DNA of 64,000 nucleotides from Gnetum montanum (Eukaryota > Streptophyta > Gnetopsida > Gnetales > Gnetaceae), in contig MNCI01015984.1 in assembly GCA_015680685.1 (NCBI GenBank), positions 1,142,463-1,206,462 of the forward strand. Reading direction: 5' to 3'. Both the position numbers and the translations under genes were made by a program. Of the stretch, positions 12,986-24,109 are shown piece by piece (within the stretch, counting starts at the first letter, position 1; every line of letters starts with the position of its first letter). The notes under the pieces are model-generated. The model made no database searches. It was not told the DNA's origin and saw nothing but the letters and a program-made list of their open reading frames with translations.

Positions 12986-14999
12986 AAGTCAGACCAAAAC
13001 CTTAATAAGAGATTGTTAGTCAATGTGCAATAGACTAAACCTTTCCATAAAATTAGAACGGTCAGTGCACATAATACCTTTGAGAAGGGATGACCTTGCT
13101 CACTATTTTAGATCTCCCTCTTCCAACTCAGTCATGGGGGAGATGGCCACCTCTGCTAACTATTTGAGGCCCTCAATTCTTTTTTAAGTTTTTTTTACAC
13201 ATTTTTGTTTTACAAATTTCTTTAACTTTTCTTGTTTTTGTTTTGCAACATCATTTATACTTTTACATTTCTTTGTGTGATTGTTTGTTTTTGTTCTTGT
13301 TATGTCTTTGTTTGTTGTTTTTGTTTTGTTAGATTCGTCATCTAATAAGTGCTCCTGATGGTGGTATGAACTGTATTCTATTGATTGCTAATGTTTGGTT
13401 TTTACCTTTGAGTTATAATATTGATACTAAGGTATGGTTCTTTTAATATAACAGATAATGAGTCCATGTCATCCATGCATCCATAAATTTATATGGTCTC
13501 TCTTGGTTGGGAACTGTACGGTCCCTTTCTTAATAAGAAAACTATTAATGGACTGGTGACTAGGCATTTCTCAAACTGAGGAAGGACTCAAGGATTGAAA
13601 AGGGTGTGACTTCAAGGGGATTTGATGCATTTGTGTTGGCCATTCTCTTGGGTGGTTGGATGTTTTCTTCTTGAGTTTTCCTTACCATTCTAACATTGCT
13701 CCATTATCGGGAAGCTGAGCTAATAAAAATAAGTCTTTACATGGTGTGGTTCTCACAAAAAGAAAAAAAAACAATGAGAATTCAAAGCATATCCCTTAGA
13801 CAAAATAATCATCTGGGCTACAAGCACTGGTTATGGAACTAAACAAACATGTTCCCTCTAACTAAAGCCCTTTTTTGCTTCTTACTTTTCCCTTTCTCAT
13901 TCCCTCAAAATGGTGGTGACTCTTTGGCGGAAGCATTCCTGTTACTTCAAGTGGAATGAGATCTACTCAGTCACATTAACCATACATACACAAGGGGTTG
14001 TACACCACCTTGTTCTTGGGACTCCATTCCATTCTCTTTTCCTCATCATTCTTTTTCCATTTTCCACCTCATTGTCGGTTGTATCAATAGTTTATATTTT
14101 GGTTGATACATTGTTTTCTTTTTGGTGAATTCTTGTGGTTAAGACTTGAACTCTTGCTCCCAAATGACATTTTCAGAGCCTATGGACTCTTTGAATGTGG
14201 GTTTGTCAGGGCATAAAGGGCATGAACCTGCTTTGGGGAGGAGCCACTGGCATTCCTATTTGGTGCACCAGTTAACTTCTTTCCCTTAAACATTTCTACA
14301 ATCAACATTTGTTTTGTTCATTTCCATCTCTAACATCCATTTTATTAGCATTTCCATTGTTTCTTTTTCTCCAGCTTTCTTATTCCTTATATTTTTTCAT
14401 TCTATTGCTACCGAAGGATCGCTCTTAGTTATGGGGACCCTGGTCTAATTTTTTCAATTTTCCTAACCCCTACACCTTGGGTAGTCACCAGTGTTATATC
14501 TCTAGAATCTGTATTAGCCATATCACAACTCAGCCAATGGACCTTACACTGGGGCAAGGTATCAACTATATTGTGATATACTTATCCTTGCTCATATGTG
14601 ACTATGTTGTGTGTGTAGATGACAATCTTACAATAATGGACTGGACCTAGAGGAAACACTTAGGATGGACTGGTGCTGGAATAGTTGTGCAAGGAACAAG
14701 ATTGATGGCACGATTATGGATGGACAATGAAAGGCGCAATCCTAGTATCGGCAACAACACGTCTTCTTCTTTTCTCTCCCTCTCTCTCTTCTCTCTCAGC
14801 TACCAAATAAGGCTGGATGTCAATTGTGTCTAGTGTTCACTCTTGTGGTCATGAACACTAATGTTGCCATGTATTGTAATGTTGATCCGTTCACATGTCA
14901 CCCCATTCACCATTAGTTGTCATTCAAGTCAATAATCCCATACCTTCCCAATATTTTGTAAGGAACTTGAGGACGAGTTTTCATTCAGTCATGGAGGTA
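12986..14999 (+). mobile_element. Element B 3' internal region after pol deletion
   Basis: At the junction, sequence homologous to the end of D pol (GTTAGTCAATGTGCAA, compare D at about 31921) follows directly on the protease tail. Then come a PPT-like CAGTCATGGGGG (13129-13140), a T-rich TTTTGTTTTAC repeat (13180-13260), the A-rich cassette with GAATTCAAAGC (13740-13795), an intron-like segment ending GTGTGTGTAG before ATG (about 14618), and the terminal CAGTCATGGAGGTA next to the LTR. No gene is seen here. Confidence 0.8.
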
Positions 15000-15648
15000 T
15001 GATGAGCTGCGATATTGCGTAGGTGATATCGCATCCGCCATGCAATATCGTGTCTTGCCTCATCTGCTATAAATAAGAGGCGGTGCCCTTTGTTCCAAGA
15101 GAGTTAGACTTAGACCCTTAGCCAAACTCTTATAGTTTCATTAGTCCAGAGTTAGAATAATTTCTATGTGCTCGCAGTAGGAGTCATAGAGTGAACGGAT
15201 CTTTATTCGAGCAATTTGTACTTGAGCACACATTTGTATATGGTAATAAAGACGAACTTTATGATAAACCTTGCAGCATACAGACTAAGCTAATTAGTAA
15301 TTAATTATTGTTGAATGTTTAATGCTTTCCTAGCTAATTAATCTCTCTCTCAACCTTCGATCCTTTTAGTTAAGTATACTCAATTCAACCGCTTCGAGCA
15401 TGCGTGTAGCGCTTGGTAACCCAGTAACGATTAGCGTTTGGTAATCCTAGTAGCATTACACTGGTTCAGGATGTGTATGGCAAGTGGGAACGGATACTGG
15501 TGTTAGGAAAATTTAGAACTTAGTTAATGAATAGTTAATGTAAGTTAGTCACTTAGTTCTCTCTTCCTTTCCTTTATTAGCAGAAGACATAAAAAGACAA
15601 AAAACTATAAAAATCATATACCTCAAGCTTACTTAACCATACAACCAT
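15000..15648 (+). mobile_element. 3' LTR of element B, truncated by assembly gap
   Basis: It starts TGATGAGCTGCGATATTGCG; TATA box at 15068-15075. U3 keeps two GATAT palindromes that the 5' LTR has lost. The LTR runs into the N gap; by comparison with the 5' LTR about 152 bp remain hidden. Confidence 0.9.
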
Positions 15649-15860
15649 NNNNNNNNNNNNNNNNNNNNNNNNNNNNNNNNNNNNNNNNNNNNNNNNNNNN
15701 NNNNNNNNNNNNNNNNNNNNNNNNNNNNNNNNNNNNNNNNNNNNNNNNNNNNNNNNNNNNNNNNNNNNNNNNNNNNNNNNNNNNNNNNNNNNNNNNNNNN
15801 NNNNNNNNNNNNNNNNNNNNNNNNNNNNNNNNNNNNNNNNNNNNNNNNNNNNNNNNNNNN
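15649..15860. other. Assembly gap of 212 N
   Basis: Unknown bases. The left edge is inside the 3' LTR of element B; the right edge is Helitron 3' sequence. About 152 bp of LTR plus about 60 bp would fill it, but the flanks suggest a more complex join (see findings). Confidence 0.98.
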
Positions 15861-16086
15861 GAATGCAAATAGTGATGATAACTTAAAAAATATAAAAAAT
15901 AATTAAATTCTACTCATAGCTCACAAAATAGCTTCACAAAAGAAGTTATAGGTTTAACATTTTTTGCATTATTTGGAGTCAAGACCATTGATTATTTAAA
16001 GATTCATCCTCCTTTTTGTGTGCAAAGATACAGAAAAATTTTAGATGCTAAACATCTCCAAAGTAGAATTGCATAGGAAGTTCGTT
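15861..16086 (+). pseudogene. Helitron helicase C-terminus after the gap
   Basis: At about 15935-16086 one frame reads EVIGLTFFALFGVKTIDYLK and on to a stop, the expected end of a PIF1-type Helitron helicase (ALSR-VK-like block). The first 60 bases (15861-15918) duplicate 16274-16335, sequence lying 3' of the gene, and the EVIGLTFFAL part overlaps what already stands before element B at 8690-8729. It is therefore probably not the direct continuation of the left half but part of a second copy. Confidence 0.75.
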
Positions 16087-16345
16087 TTGTTGAATTGGAG
16101 GATTAGGCATATTGAGTTCACACTTATCATTGTATTTTTCCTTTTGCTTAATCCTATTATACAACTCTGTAATGTTTGTTGCAATAATTGTGCAATGTAT
16201 TCCTTCATCAACATATACAAAATATATAAACTTCTATTTTAACCAATTTATGTTTACGAGTATATATTATTTGGAATGCAAATAGTGATGATAACTTCAA
16301 AAATATAAAAAATAAATAAATTCTACTCATAGCCCGAAACCACTC
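16087..16345. other. 3' flank of Helitron helicase, no gene
   Basis: AT-rich sequence without domain content. Its last part (16274-16335) is repeated just after the gap at 15861-15918. Confidence 0.5.
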
Positions 16346-16744
16346 CACTAGCTTATATATATATATATATATATCAATTGGCCGAAATGATATTAAAAAA
16401 AATGATGAGGTAACAAGATAATTAAAAACAGAATCACTCATCCCTTCTCTGTTTATCCAATTTAGTTTTACCCTCTTGGTCAAGTTTGCTTTTTCTTTGT
16501 TTGTTCATGGTGTTTTTGAGCATTATTATGTGAGAGATTTATTTTTCAAAAATGCCATAAACAAACAAAGATAGAGCAAATTTGACCGAGACGGTAAAAC
16601 TAAATTGTGGTAAAGAAACAGAGAAAGGATGAGTGATTCCACTTTTAGTTATCTTGTTGTTAGTAGTAGTTAGGCTTAGTTAACATTATTTTTTTAAAAT
16701 CATCCTGCCAATTGATAGAGATATATATCTAAGCTAAGCTAGTG
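16346..16744. mobile_element. MITE-like foldback element with long inverted arms
   Basis: The left arm (16346-16520) and the reverse complement of the right arm (about 16548-16744) match over almost their whole length: both carry CACTAGCTTA at the outer tip, ATCAATTGGC, AATCACTCATCC, TTTAGTTTTACC and CTTTGTTTGTT in the same order. The loop is under 30 bp. The left arm contains a (TA)n run at 16355-16374 that is reduced in the right arm. No clear target-site duplication was found, so the superfamily is open. It lies about 400 bp upstream of the start codon of the intact gene. Confidence 0.8.
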
Positions 16745-17130
16745 ATTGTTTCAATCATTGTGTATGTAAACGAAAATGTCATTCTCAAAAAAGCACACGG
16801 AAACGTACGTGTAAACCAGTACAGGTTGCGAAAAACTGGAAATCACCCATCCTCCTACCTGAAAATAAAACCGTCAAATCATCAAAATAAAAAATAAAAA
16901 TGCAAACTAATTTGGCGTGATAACGTGGATAATAATTTGAACAAGGACGTAAAGCTCGGTACCAAGGCACAGGTAATGGTGGAGAATTTTTCTATTATCG
17001 AAGTTTCGATTACGGTCCAGAAAACCTTAAATCCTCAACCCAGAAAACTCAGCGTTCATTGATTGGCCACAATTGCATAAACTTCAGGAGCAGAATCAAA
17101 CACATCCATGTATTCATTATTTCTCAGATC

Positions 17131-17160
17131 ATGGTGGGTATTTGGGGAAAATGGCATTGA
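17131..17160 (+). promoter_or_regulatory. Possible upstream ORF overlapping the gene start
   Basis: An ATG at 17131 opens a 10-codon frame ending at TGA 17158-17160 and overlaps the main ATG at 17151 in another frame. It matters only if transcription starts upstream of it; the cap site is unknown. Confidence 0.3.
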
Positions 17161-18998
17161 TGCCTGGTTATTGCCTATCGCCGAGACAGTTCTGTTGGAG
17201 AAATTGCTGCCGCAGATGCAATGGCTCCCATGAGAAAATGCAGATGCTGTTATCTGGATTTTCTGCAAAATCCTTCTTAAATCCTTGGAAACTCAGGAGG
17301 AGGGCAATTCGCTGTTCTGAACTGGACAACGCTCAAACACCAACTGCTCCGGAGGAGGTTTCTGAAGGTGTGATTGCGATCATGGTTTTCAATTAATTTC
17401 CGTATCAGTTTACAGAAAAAAGAATTACTGTCTTGTCTGAAATTCTCATGTGTACTATTAGTTAGATTTGTTTAATGGTAGGTGGAAAGATGAAATATAC
17501 CAGTAGTTGTATTCTTGATTTTGGAATTAGGTCCGTATTTTAGATAGTCTATGCAAGATGAGTGCTTGGTAAAAACAGGATTTGTGTACAGAGCATGCCT
17601 TTTGTTACCCTACTGGATATTGCCATCAGATAATTCGCAAATTGGTTAAACCTCTTGTCATTGTAAATGTACCAATTCATTACGTTTTAGAGAATGTTTC
17701 CTATGTTTCTGAGAAAAATTTAATATGGGAATTCTGATTGTTAAAATGTTATACTTAGGCTGTAATTTTTTATACAAGAATTGTTTCATGTGCCTATTCT
17801 TCACAGCAAATAAGATTCATTTATTTGTCTTGAAAGTTATCATCATCCCTAACCAGCTTGTCATTTCTTACCAAAATATAACTAAATGACCAAAATATAA
17901 CTAAATGAGTTCTGTTGAGCCATTCCCAATTAGGTATCTTTTCAGTTACAAATTTGCATATAGATAAAACTTTAAGCTTTAGGTAGAGGACAACGGTAAA
18001 AGAGAGCTCATATAGCTAACTCATAAGGCCAAATACGGGGACAAAGAAATATGTTTTCAACTAGTTTTTCAAAACTGTAATGTAAGAACCTTTTTCCAAA
18101 TGTTTATTGTTTGATTGTGTTTTTTAACGTAGTGAAACATGGAATCATTTAATTAAGAAACTTTCAAATTACTATATGGGTTTTGTCTTTTTAAATCATC
18201 ATGACGATTATATTAAAATTTTCTTATAAGGGTTTTAAGAACCTTTAAAACTAATATATGGGTCATTTTTTTTAAAAAGCAGCATGAAGATGATATCACG
18301 ATCTTCTCATAAGTATTTTAATTTGCAGCCTTCAGTTCAGTTGATAGGACTTTTTTATTGTATTTTTCTTCGTGTTTTCTAAATGGTTTTCTCCTGATCC
18401 AATTCTATCCCAAGTACCTCTCTTTCGTTTCATTCCTTTGTTCCTCAATTCTTACAGGGACTACTGTCTCCTCAGCCCAGTCTCAACTGGAACTGTTAGA
18501 CCTCCTGACATCAAGCAGTAGCATCCCTGAAGGTCTGTTAATCTAAACTCATGCCTCATTTTAGTTCTTCTAACAAATCACATAATCTTTATCTGTAGCA
18601 ATCCTGTAATCACTACAAGGGATTAACTATTTTAAAAAATATTCTGGCATGAGCATGAATTTATTTGCTTTTTTGATGCAATACTACCTTATAAAGCAGA
18701 TGAAATATCGAACAGAGTGAAGTCAGCCAGAAGCATCCGTGAGCAGTTGAAGGCCTTAGTGACTGATGATGATGTTGAAGAAATTACAATACCACTGGGA
18801 AAACGGTTCAGGGCTCCCACCTATGATTTGTTAACTACATCTCAGAAAAGAAATATTAGAAGACAAAATTATCTCAACCAGGTTGGTGAAAGGAATGATA
18901 CAAGCCTCTTCACAGGCATTGCTCTTTTTGTCATTCTTCCACCTGCAGTTATACTTGCTGTGGCTATTGCAACTGGTTATGTAGATCTTCTACCTTGA
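17151..18998 (+). CDS. Three-exon nuclear gene, putative plastid single-pass membrane protein
   Basis: Exons 17151-17367, 18458-18532 and 18700-18998; both introns are phase 1 with GT-AG ends (GAAG/GTGTGA...TTACAG/GG and GAAG/GTCTGT...AAGCAG/AT). The joined frame has 196 codons. The chosen ATG has a good context (AAAATGG). The first 50 or so residues are rich in Arg, Cys and Ser with few acids and end in LRRRAIRC, which fits a chloroplast transit peptide. The middle is acidic and helical (REQLKALVTDDDVEE). The end carries SQKRNIRRQNYLNQVGE and one hydrophobic segment, ALFVILPPAVILAVAIATGY (about residues 168-190), close to the C-terminus. I do not recognise the family with certainty; a small thylakoid or envelope protein is my inference. 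It is the only gene here without inactivating changes. Confidence 0.82.
17368..18457 (+). other. Intron 1 of the three-exon gene
   Basis: 1,090 bp, AT-rich, starts GTGTGATT and ends with a pyrimidine-rich tract and TTACAG. No inserted element recognised. Confidence 0.8.
18533..18699 (+). other. Intron 2 of the three-exon gene
   Basis: 167 bp, starts GTCTGTTA, ends TATAAAGCAG. Phase 1, like intron 1. Confidence 0.8.
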
Positions 18999-21890
18999 AA
19001 AGAACTTTTGATGTCATGGAGCTTTTCTATGGTACTGCTTACATGGGTTTTAAAGAAATATCACAAGAAACTGGTTTTTGGAATTAGATGCTATCAACTT
19101 TCAGGGTTGAATGAAACAAATATGAGACATATAAAGCAGAAAAGGAGTGTGTTTTAGGACTACGGCTGCTGCTTTTATATTAATTTCAGTAGTATCATTG
19201 GTGTGTATTAGATGGTACTGTTGTTGCATAATTAGAGATAAGTGTTGATAAATTTGAGCCATACAGAAAAATATGTGAGGTTGTTTATTGCAACCATTGA
19301 ATTGTCTGAAGAGGATTCAATCTTGGCATATGGCATATTTCATCCAGCCCATTAAGACAGGTCATAGTAAATGGAAAGATTTCCTGTGTAGTTAGGATGT
19401 AAATTCCCAGAAGAGATATTAATGTACGTTCTAATTTTGTATAACTGTGATGAAGTTTCAATTTGAAGGAAAACTCTGTACAATCACATGGTCAGAAATA
19501 CAATTTTTCCGGTTAATCTCTTTATTTTCCGAGCCCTCGCTGAAAGTCTTAAACCATACGGCAATATATTGGCCATCACTCCACAACGACTAGCCACAAC
19601 CAAAAACCCAAGATTACGACGGGTAAAAAGACATTTTCTTGCATCTTTGATTTTTGAAAGGTATTAGATTCATGCACCAAATTTCTCTCCAGTCAAGGTG
19701 CGTTTAGAACAGAGTTCTGCTATGCTGTCTACTTAAGTTAAAACACAGCCAAATGGATACGGTTTAATGTTGTTTTATGCCGTAAAAGAATTTGAACAAA
19801 CTTAAAAAAGATCAAACGATCATCACTTAGAGTCTTGGAAGGGTGTTTAATTTTTGCTTAAATTTAAGTCTTATGGCTTGAGAAACAAGCACCTTACTCC
19901 ATGTAAAAAAGTCTTGGAAGGCTGTTGAATTTTTTTTAGGTAGATCTGCCCATGCTTAAATCTAAGTCTTATGGCTTAAGAAACAAGCACCTTATTCTAT
20001 GTGAAAACACTGAAAAAAGATAAGGTAAAAATGATTAAAGATAAATAAGTAGAAATTGTAAATAGAGAAAAATCTTGGTTTTTATAAAAGTGAATGATAA
20101 AAGAAAATTCATGTTTATTTTGTTGAGACAAGGTTAAGGGATGATAATAATGATGTGTATTTGCCATTTAATTTTAAAAATAATTAGGTTACATTTTGGA
20201 CTGAAAAAGAAAAAAAAAAGAAAAAAGTTATGAATCATTCAAATACAAATTTATAATGATAATATGTGGACACCTATTAAAGAATTTTCGCAAAAATAGA
20301 AGGAAATTAAAATCATATATTGCAAAACATATAGTCTGAAAGAGTAGCAATAAATATTTTTAAAAAATGTGACACGGAAGGGTAAGTAAAAGGACGATGT
20401 TGCTTCATGCACCCTGAAAGCAAGAAATGTAACATGTCAGCTCTTTACAAGATAACAGAACAACTTCTTCTATTACTGTGCACATGAAGTTCAGAATTGT
20501 ATATGATAAAAGAAGAACGGCTTCTCCGTGCGCATCATTGCATCTGGTTTCCCCACCAATTTCGTGCCAGGAATCTCTGTGCCGAGAGTATCAACTAAAA
20601 GTATTAATTTTTAATATTGTCGCTCTTGAAGGACTGTTGTCCATGAAAAAGAACACTGGTATTCCCGGTCGAGCCAAGAGTGTACCGGTAGTTAGAAGTC
20701 TAGTTAATTAAGAATGAACGCATGATTCATGCAAGTGTAAATTACTTTTCAAAGCCTCAGTATGTTATTTGTCAAAGAACATGAGAAATCAGCACCGGGC
20801 TGTCGGCCACTTCCTAATATTTTTGGATTCTTGTGACAACAAACTGGTGAAGCGAAGATCATCAGAATTCAGACAGTAGAAAAGGCAGAATCAATAGTTG
20901 CAGGGTTGGTGGAGGGATAAGCTTTTCCTTTCCATGAGGAACGCATGCGGATAGATTAATTTAAGGTTTGGTTCCTTCCTCAACTACTTCCACACAGATT
21001 TTGCAGAGAAGCCCACCTCTCATGCTGGGTCTTGCTTGGTTTCCTCACGCCAGCACCAAGTTGCTCCATTTTTTTTTCAGAACTAATCTCAAGGAATATT
21101 ATTGGTAATGTATTAAAGAGGCACAAATCAGCCACAGAAATGCCAAGGTTTAAATGGATACTAAATATTATTAGAAGAAATGCCAAGGTTTAAATGGATA
21201 CTAAATATTATTAGAAGAGATAAATTACATAATATATTTGAAAGAGACTTGAAGTGTCTTCTATTTCATGTAAGTTATACAGAAATTTTTTAAAAAAGGG
21301 TTGGTACATCAATCTTAGAAAAGCTATCGAAAAAGACAAAAAAAGATATGAGAAAAAACGAGTGAATATATCTAAAAAACTGCAAATAAACAAATAGTAC
21401 GATGATGATGCTGCTTTGTAAATTCAAATGATTTTCCAGAAACTTTAAAAACTTATTGTAATTCTTGACGAGGGGCTTTTTGTTATTCAAAAGGAACAGT
21501 TTCATTCATAGAATCCTTCAATTGTATTAACTTTACTAATGCTGCTTGAAATAGATGTTTCTTGTTTGATTTCCATTTATCTTAATTTTATGGCATCTTG
21601 TTTCAATTTATTGCAGGTTCCTTGCGAACACGGTAGGACACTTTTTCCCCAATTTCATTATTTACACAATGACTTATCAGCTGCCTTGCTCGAGAAGTAG
21701 TTTCACAAAATGAAGATAAATGTCAAGTGGAAAGAGTACTTAGATTCGTGGAGACCGAAATTTTGTACGGAACCGATACAAAATATACTCCACACGCTTT
21801 CTTTTTAATTATTCATAATGACAGTTTCTTTTTCGATTAGAAAAAAAATGCAGTGATTTCTTCTGCCACTCTTCAAACTGAAATACGTTG
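18999..21890. other. Intergenic region, no gene supported
   Basis: Probable 3' untranslated sequence of the preceding gene comes first (to roughly 19500, no certain poly(A) signal). The rest is AT-rich. It contains a diverged direct duplication of about 80-100 bp (copies near 19829-19905 and 19908-20007, sharing CTTATGGCTT and GAAACAAGCACCTTA) and a perfect 40-bp tandem duplication. Short open frames have no recognisable domain. Confidence 0.5.
21136..21215. repeat. Perfect 40-bp tandem duplication
   Basis: Two identical 40-bp units, 21136-21175 and 21176-21215, each beginning AGAAATGCCAAGG. No mismatch, so recent or an assembly error. Confidence 0.9.
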
Positions 21891-21899
21891 TGTCTTGAT

Positions 21900-22560
21900 C
21901 AATTAATTAAAGCTTGTTCTATTTTTATGTATTCGATGCTTGTTATCTGCTTTTCTTTCTCTAATAAAGTGGCACCGCAGACGCGTAGATACGTGAATTT
22001 AACTGATTACGTAATCCTAAATTCAATGTGCACAGTAACACAAAAAAGTTCAAACAAACCAACGTATACGTCAACCATGGCGTAATCCTGTGACAGGTGG
22101 AAATGCAGTGGAAATTTCATCAAGAAGCAGCAGCAGAGGTATTTTGTCTCTATAAAAAGGATACCTATTCAGTCACGGAATCCATACTCGATCGAACCAC
22201 AGGTTCGGAAATCTTCCTGTTTCCTAGTTTTGAACTGCTTCAGAAATTGGTATTGATTTGTTAGCCATATCTGTGTCCGTATCATTGTTATTGTTAGGAA
22301 TATCCTTGCTCATTTCTTGCGTGTATGGCAATAAAGTGCAAGCTCTTCTTGCATTCAAGTCCTCCCTTCATCCAGAAGATATTCTTTACAATTGACACCA
22401 GATTCCCCCAATCCATGTAAATGGATTGGCATTTTCTGCTGTGATCCTTTTTCTTTTGATCCGTGCAGTTCGTTTGTTCAAGCCATTTTGTCTCAACCAG
22501 TACCATTTGGGAGGCTACATTTCTCCTTCCATTGGGAACCTCTCTTATTTGAGAGAACTG
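21900..22560 (+). repeat. Duplicated LRR-gene promoter and 5' end, copy 1
   Basis: Promoter-like sequence containing GACGCGTAGATACGTGAATTT and a CAATGTGCAC block, then the leader and N-terminus of an LRR receptor gene. The same order of blocks recurs at about 44950-45535. A possible TATA element (TATAAAAAGG) is near 22152. Confidence 0.75.
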
Positions 22561-23290
22561 GACTTGTCAAATAATTATTTGAATGGATCCATTCCTGCTT
22601 CCTTTGGAATGTTTTCTAGGCTTGTTAGGCTTAACCTCAGCAATAATAGTTTGAGTGGTGTTATTTCACCAGAGATTAGCAAAATCTCTTCTATGGGAAC
22701 ACTTGATCTCTCATCCAATGCCCTCTTAGGAGTCATTCCTTTGTTTCTAAACTTGTCATTCCTTTCTTCTTTAGATCTTTCATTTAATCATTTGCAAGGA
22801 TCAATTTCAGCCTCCTTTGGAATGCTTTCTAGCCTTGACCTTAGCAATAATATTTTGAGTGGTGTTATTCCACTAGAGATTGGCAAAATCTCCTCCATGC
22901 AAACACTTAAGCTCATGTACAATGAACTCTTAGGAGCCATTCTTTCGTTTCAGAACCTATCGTTCTTTTCTTCTTTAGATCTTTCCAATAATCCCTTCTG
23001 AGGTAGGATCCCTATATTCAGTATGTTATTTAGATCTTTCTAGGAATGGGTTGAGTGGCACCATCCCTCACAAACTATGTACGTTGTAATGTTATTATTA
23101 TAGTCTAATTGTTTCTTTGACATTTCTTACAACTCTTTCAATGGAACCCTCCCCTTGTGGCTGTTTCCGCCAAAACAATTTGTGAGTTGGATTTATCTTA
23201 TAATGATTTTGAAGGATCAGTATCTTGCGCTGAGAATATGGTCAATAAACAATTATTTTTGGATGGAAATTCGAGGATTCATTCCCATTG
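22255..23290 (+). pseudogene. LRR receptor-like protein/kinase pseudogene, ectodomain only
   Basis: A hydrophobic leader (SVSLLLLGISLLISC, no in-frame ATG seen) precedes an LRRNT_2 cap reading QALLAFKSSLHPEDILYN, then a stop and, in the next frame, NPCKWIGIFCC. A frameshift at about 22480-22500 leads to 22426-23001, which carries about six to seven plant-type leucine-rich repeats: ISPSIGNLSYLRELDLSNN, GSIPASFG, LNLSNNSLSGVISPEI and so on. After a stop at 22999 the repeats continue out of frame (LSRNGLSGTIPHKLC, about 23030-23080; NDFEGSVSC, about 23200). Full receptors of this type have about 20 repeats, a transmembrane helix and a kinase domain; none of the latter is visible. Canonical function: cell-surface perception; this copy is dead. 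Confidence 0.9.
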
Positions 23291-24109
23291 CGCATTAGGA
23301 AAAGAAATGAATTTCACCTGAGCATTGTATTAGGAGGGCATGTAGTATTAGGATGGATAAGTAAAGTACCACTTGTATTATAGAGGCATGGATCCTAATT
23401 ACTTTAAGGATATATAGTTCTATCATGGAAAAAAGTATTGAATAATATGTGTTCAACACACATGCATCTATACATGATGATTAAGTTGGTATGTTACAAG
23501 ATCTATTTATTAGATGCAAAACTTATAAGATTTGATAGAAATTTAGGGAAAAAAAATAAAAATATATGTAATGTGTATGCAATATTTTCGTACCTGATCT
23601 TGACTTTCTTAACTTTCTTAAGTAAGCTTACATATTAACTTTCTTGGACAAGTCTCTAGAAAAAAAGATATCATGATCTTGACTACTAATAAAACCATCA
23701 TGTATTGCATGATGTAAAAATGTCAACATAAAGTCATAATAGCTTTCAACTAATCATCTTATTGATGGTTCTTGTCCTCAATAAAATGTTAGACATGAAC
23801 TACCATGTGACTATAGTTCGTTGCTACAATTGATAAAAATACCAATTTATCTTGGGTCCACTATGTTAAAAAAACTATCCTTCATTGTTAAGATGTGGAA
23901 TTATAAAGCAATGTTTAGTTAAAGTAAGATTTTACTGCAAATAAATGCTAGATTTCTTATCTTAAAAAATAATCCAATGTTTAGTTAAAGTAAAAGGTTA
24001 CTGCAAAATAATAATAATAATAATAATAATGCTAGATTGCTTATCCTAATAAATAATGAGGTGCCTTTAGTCTATAAGCTAGAAGCCATCATGTGAAGTT
24101 CGAGTTTGT
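23291..24109. other. Spacer between LRR pseudogene and CACTA remnant
   Basis: AT-rich, with an (AAT)n microsatellite at about 24009-24034 and a short diverged duplication around it (AATGTTTAGTTAAAGTAA occurs near 23911 and 23974). No gene is supported. CACTA 5' sequence may lie in here but no terminal inverted repeat was recognised. Confidence 0.45.

Noticed and set aside
15629-15868. Minus-strand frame spanning the N run
   Set aside because: Consists almost entirely of unknown bases.
16355-16374. (TA)n run as a TATA promoter for the downstream gene
   Set aside because: It is a simple repeat within the MITE arm, about 780 bp from the start codon; nothing else points to a promoter there.
16346-16744. 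Classification of the foldback element as a CACTA transposon on the basis of its CACTA tip
   Set aside because: No matching 3-bp target duplication (CTC left, ATT right) and no subterminal repeats; the tip alone is not enough.
20478-20711. 77-codon frame in the intergenic region as a possible small gene
   Set aside because: No domain, no supporting context and no good codon pattern; chance length for this composition.
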